Assembly: GCA_028281205.1 (NCBI GenBank)
Contig: JANQKJ010000234.1
Span: 1-5,946, forward strand
Direction of reading: 5' to 3'
Length of the DNA: 5,946 nucleotides
Source of the DNA: Gammaproteobacteria bacterium
GTDB taxonomy: Bacteria; Pseudomonadota; Gammaproteobacteria; UBA4575
Shown here: piece after piece, positions 5,720 through 5,946 of the stretch
Layout of the letters: every line of letters begins with the position of its first letter
How positions within the stretch are numbered: the stretch's first letter is position 1
Program-made: the position numbers and the translations under genes
The notes under the pieces: model-generated
What the model saw: the letters and a program-made list of their open reading frames with translations, nothing else
The model's database searches: none
Told to the model about the DNA's origin: nothing

Positions 5720-5946
5720 TTACTCTGTTATTGCTGCAAGCTCGCTGCCACTCTCTAATGTAGTGTTATCCGCAAGAAACTGCTGAAATTCCGCTTCTTC
5801 TACTGCACGCACGACAATTGGCATAAAGCCATGATCACGTCCGCATAATTCAGCACATTGTCCGCGGTACGTACCCGCAGTGTTAATTTTTGTCCAAGCC
5901 TCATTAATAAAGCCTGGAATAGCATCTTTCTTCACGGCAAGATCCG
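5720..5946 (-). CDS. coxB: Cytochrome c oxidase subunit II, C-terminal 74 residues (partial)
   Basis: This is the 3' end of coxB; the frame stays open to the window edge, so the true start lies outside. Subunit II carries the binuclear CuA centre that accepts electrons from cytochrome c on the periplasmic side. The visible part begins DLAVKKDAIPGF, typical of the cupredoxin domain. It then shows the CuA signature GQCAELCGRDHGFM: Cys30 and Cys34 (visible-fragment numbering), the Glu between them, His38 and Met41. The first CuA histidine lies upstream, outside the window. After FQQFLADN only about 14 residues remain before TAA. There is therefore no C-terminal cytochrome c domain, and the enzyme is aa3 rather than caa3 type. 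A GTG at 5935 could be mistaken for a start, but it is an internal Val codon. The gene is followed by coxA after a 57-nt gap. Confidence 0.96.
   Translation of the reverse strand, partial: DLAVKKDAIPGFINEAWTKINTAGTYRGQCAELCGRDHGFMPIVVRAVEEAEFQQFLADNTTLESGSELAAITE

Noticed and set aside
5576..5758. 60-codon plus-strand frame spanning the coxA start and coxB end
   Set aside because: It runs antisense across two verified gene ends and the coxA ribosome site, with no plausible ribosome site or family resemblance.
5720..5935. A separate 71-residue gene starting at the GTG at 5935
   Set aside because: The frame is open upstream to the window edge, and the residues before it (DLA) continue the subunit II cupredoxin domain. 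The GTG is an internal valine codon.

Overview
The window is an ordinary-looking aa3-type cytochrome c oxidase locus from a gammaproteobacterium. The inference rests on gene order (coxB, coxA, a tiny membrane ORF, ctaG, coxC, a divergent DUF2909 gene, SURF1, a Sco-like protein, COX15). I recall this order from Pseudomonas and related gammaproteobacteria. Protein style and moderately AT-rich base composition fit too. Nothing identifies the genus. I see no mobile elements, RNA genes or CRISPR.

Layout, read from the right end leftwards because almost everything is on the minus strand. At 5946-5720 is the 3' end of coxB (subunit II) with most of its CuA site. coxA (5662-4082) is the catalytic subunit I, with all haem, CuB and proton-channel residues checked present. 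A 36-codon single-helix ORF (4047-3937) sits between coxA and ctaG. ctaG/cox11 (3934-3362) is the CuB chaperone, and coxC (3351-2479) is subunit III. This first unit ends at a perfect 13-bp-stem hairpin (2426-2460). The hairpin also terminates a small plus-strand gene for a twin-helix DUF2909 protein (2205-2408).

A 75-bp divergent intergenic region (2130-2204) then starts a second minus-strand unit: SURF1 (2129-1404), a membrane-anchored thioredoxin/Sco-like protein (1407-829) and haem A synthase (823 to the left edge, truncated). SURF1 and the Sco-like gene overlap by ATGA. The Sco-like gene and COX15 are 5 nt apart.

Together the first unit supplies the core subunits plus CuB insertion. The second supplies haem A synthesis, SURF1 (haem a3 insertion/assembly) and a probable periplasmic redox or copper-handling protein. 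The least understood parts are the Sco-like protein, which has CxxxC but lacks the usual Sco histidine, the 36-residue ORF, the DUF2909 protein, and a repeated GGTTATA...AAGCAT element in the divergent promoter region. No gene appears broken; coxB and COX15 are incomplete only because the window cuts them.
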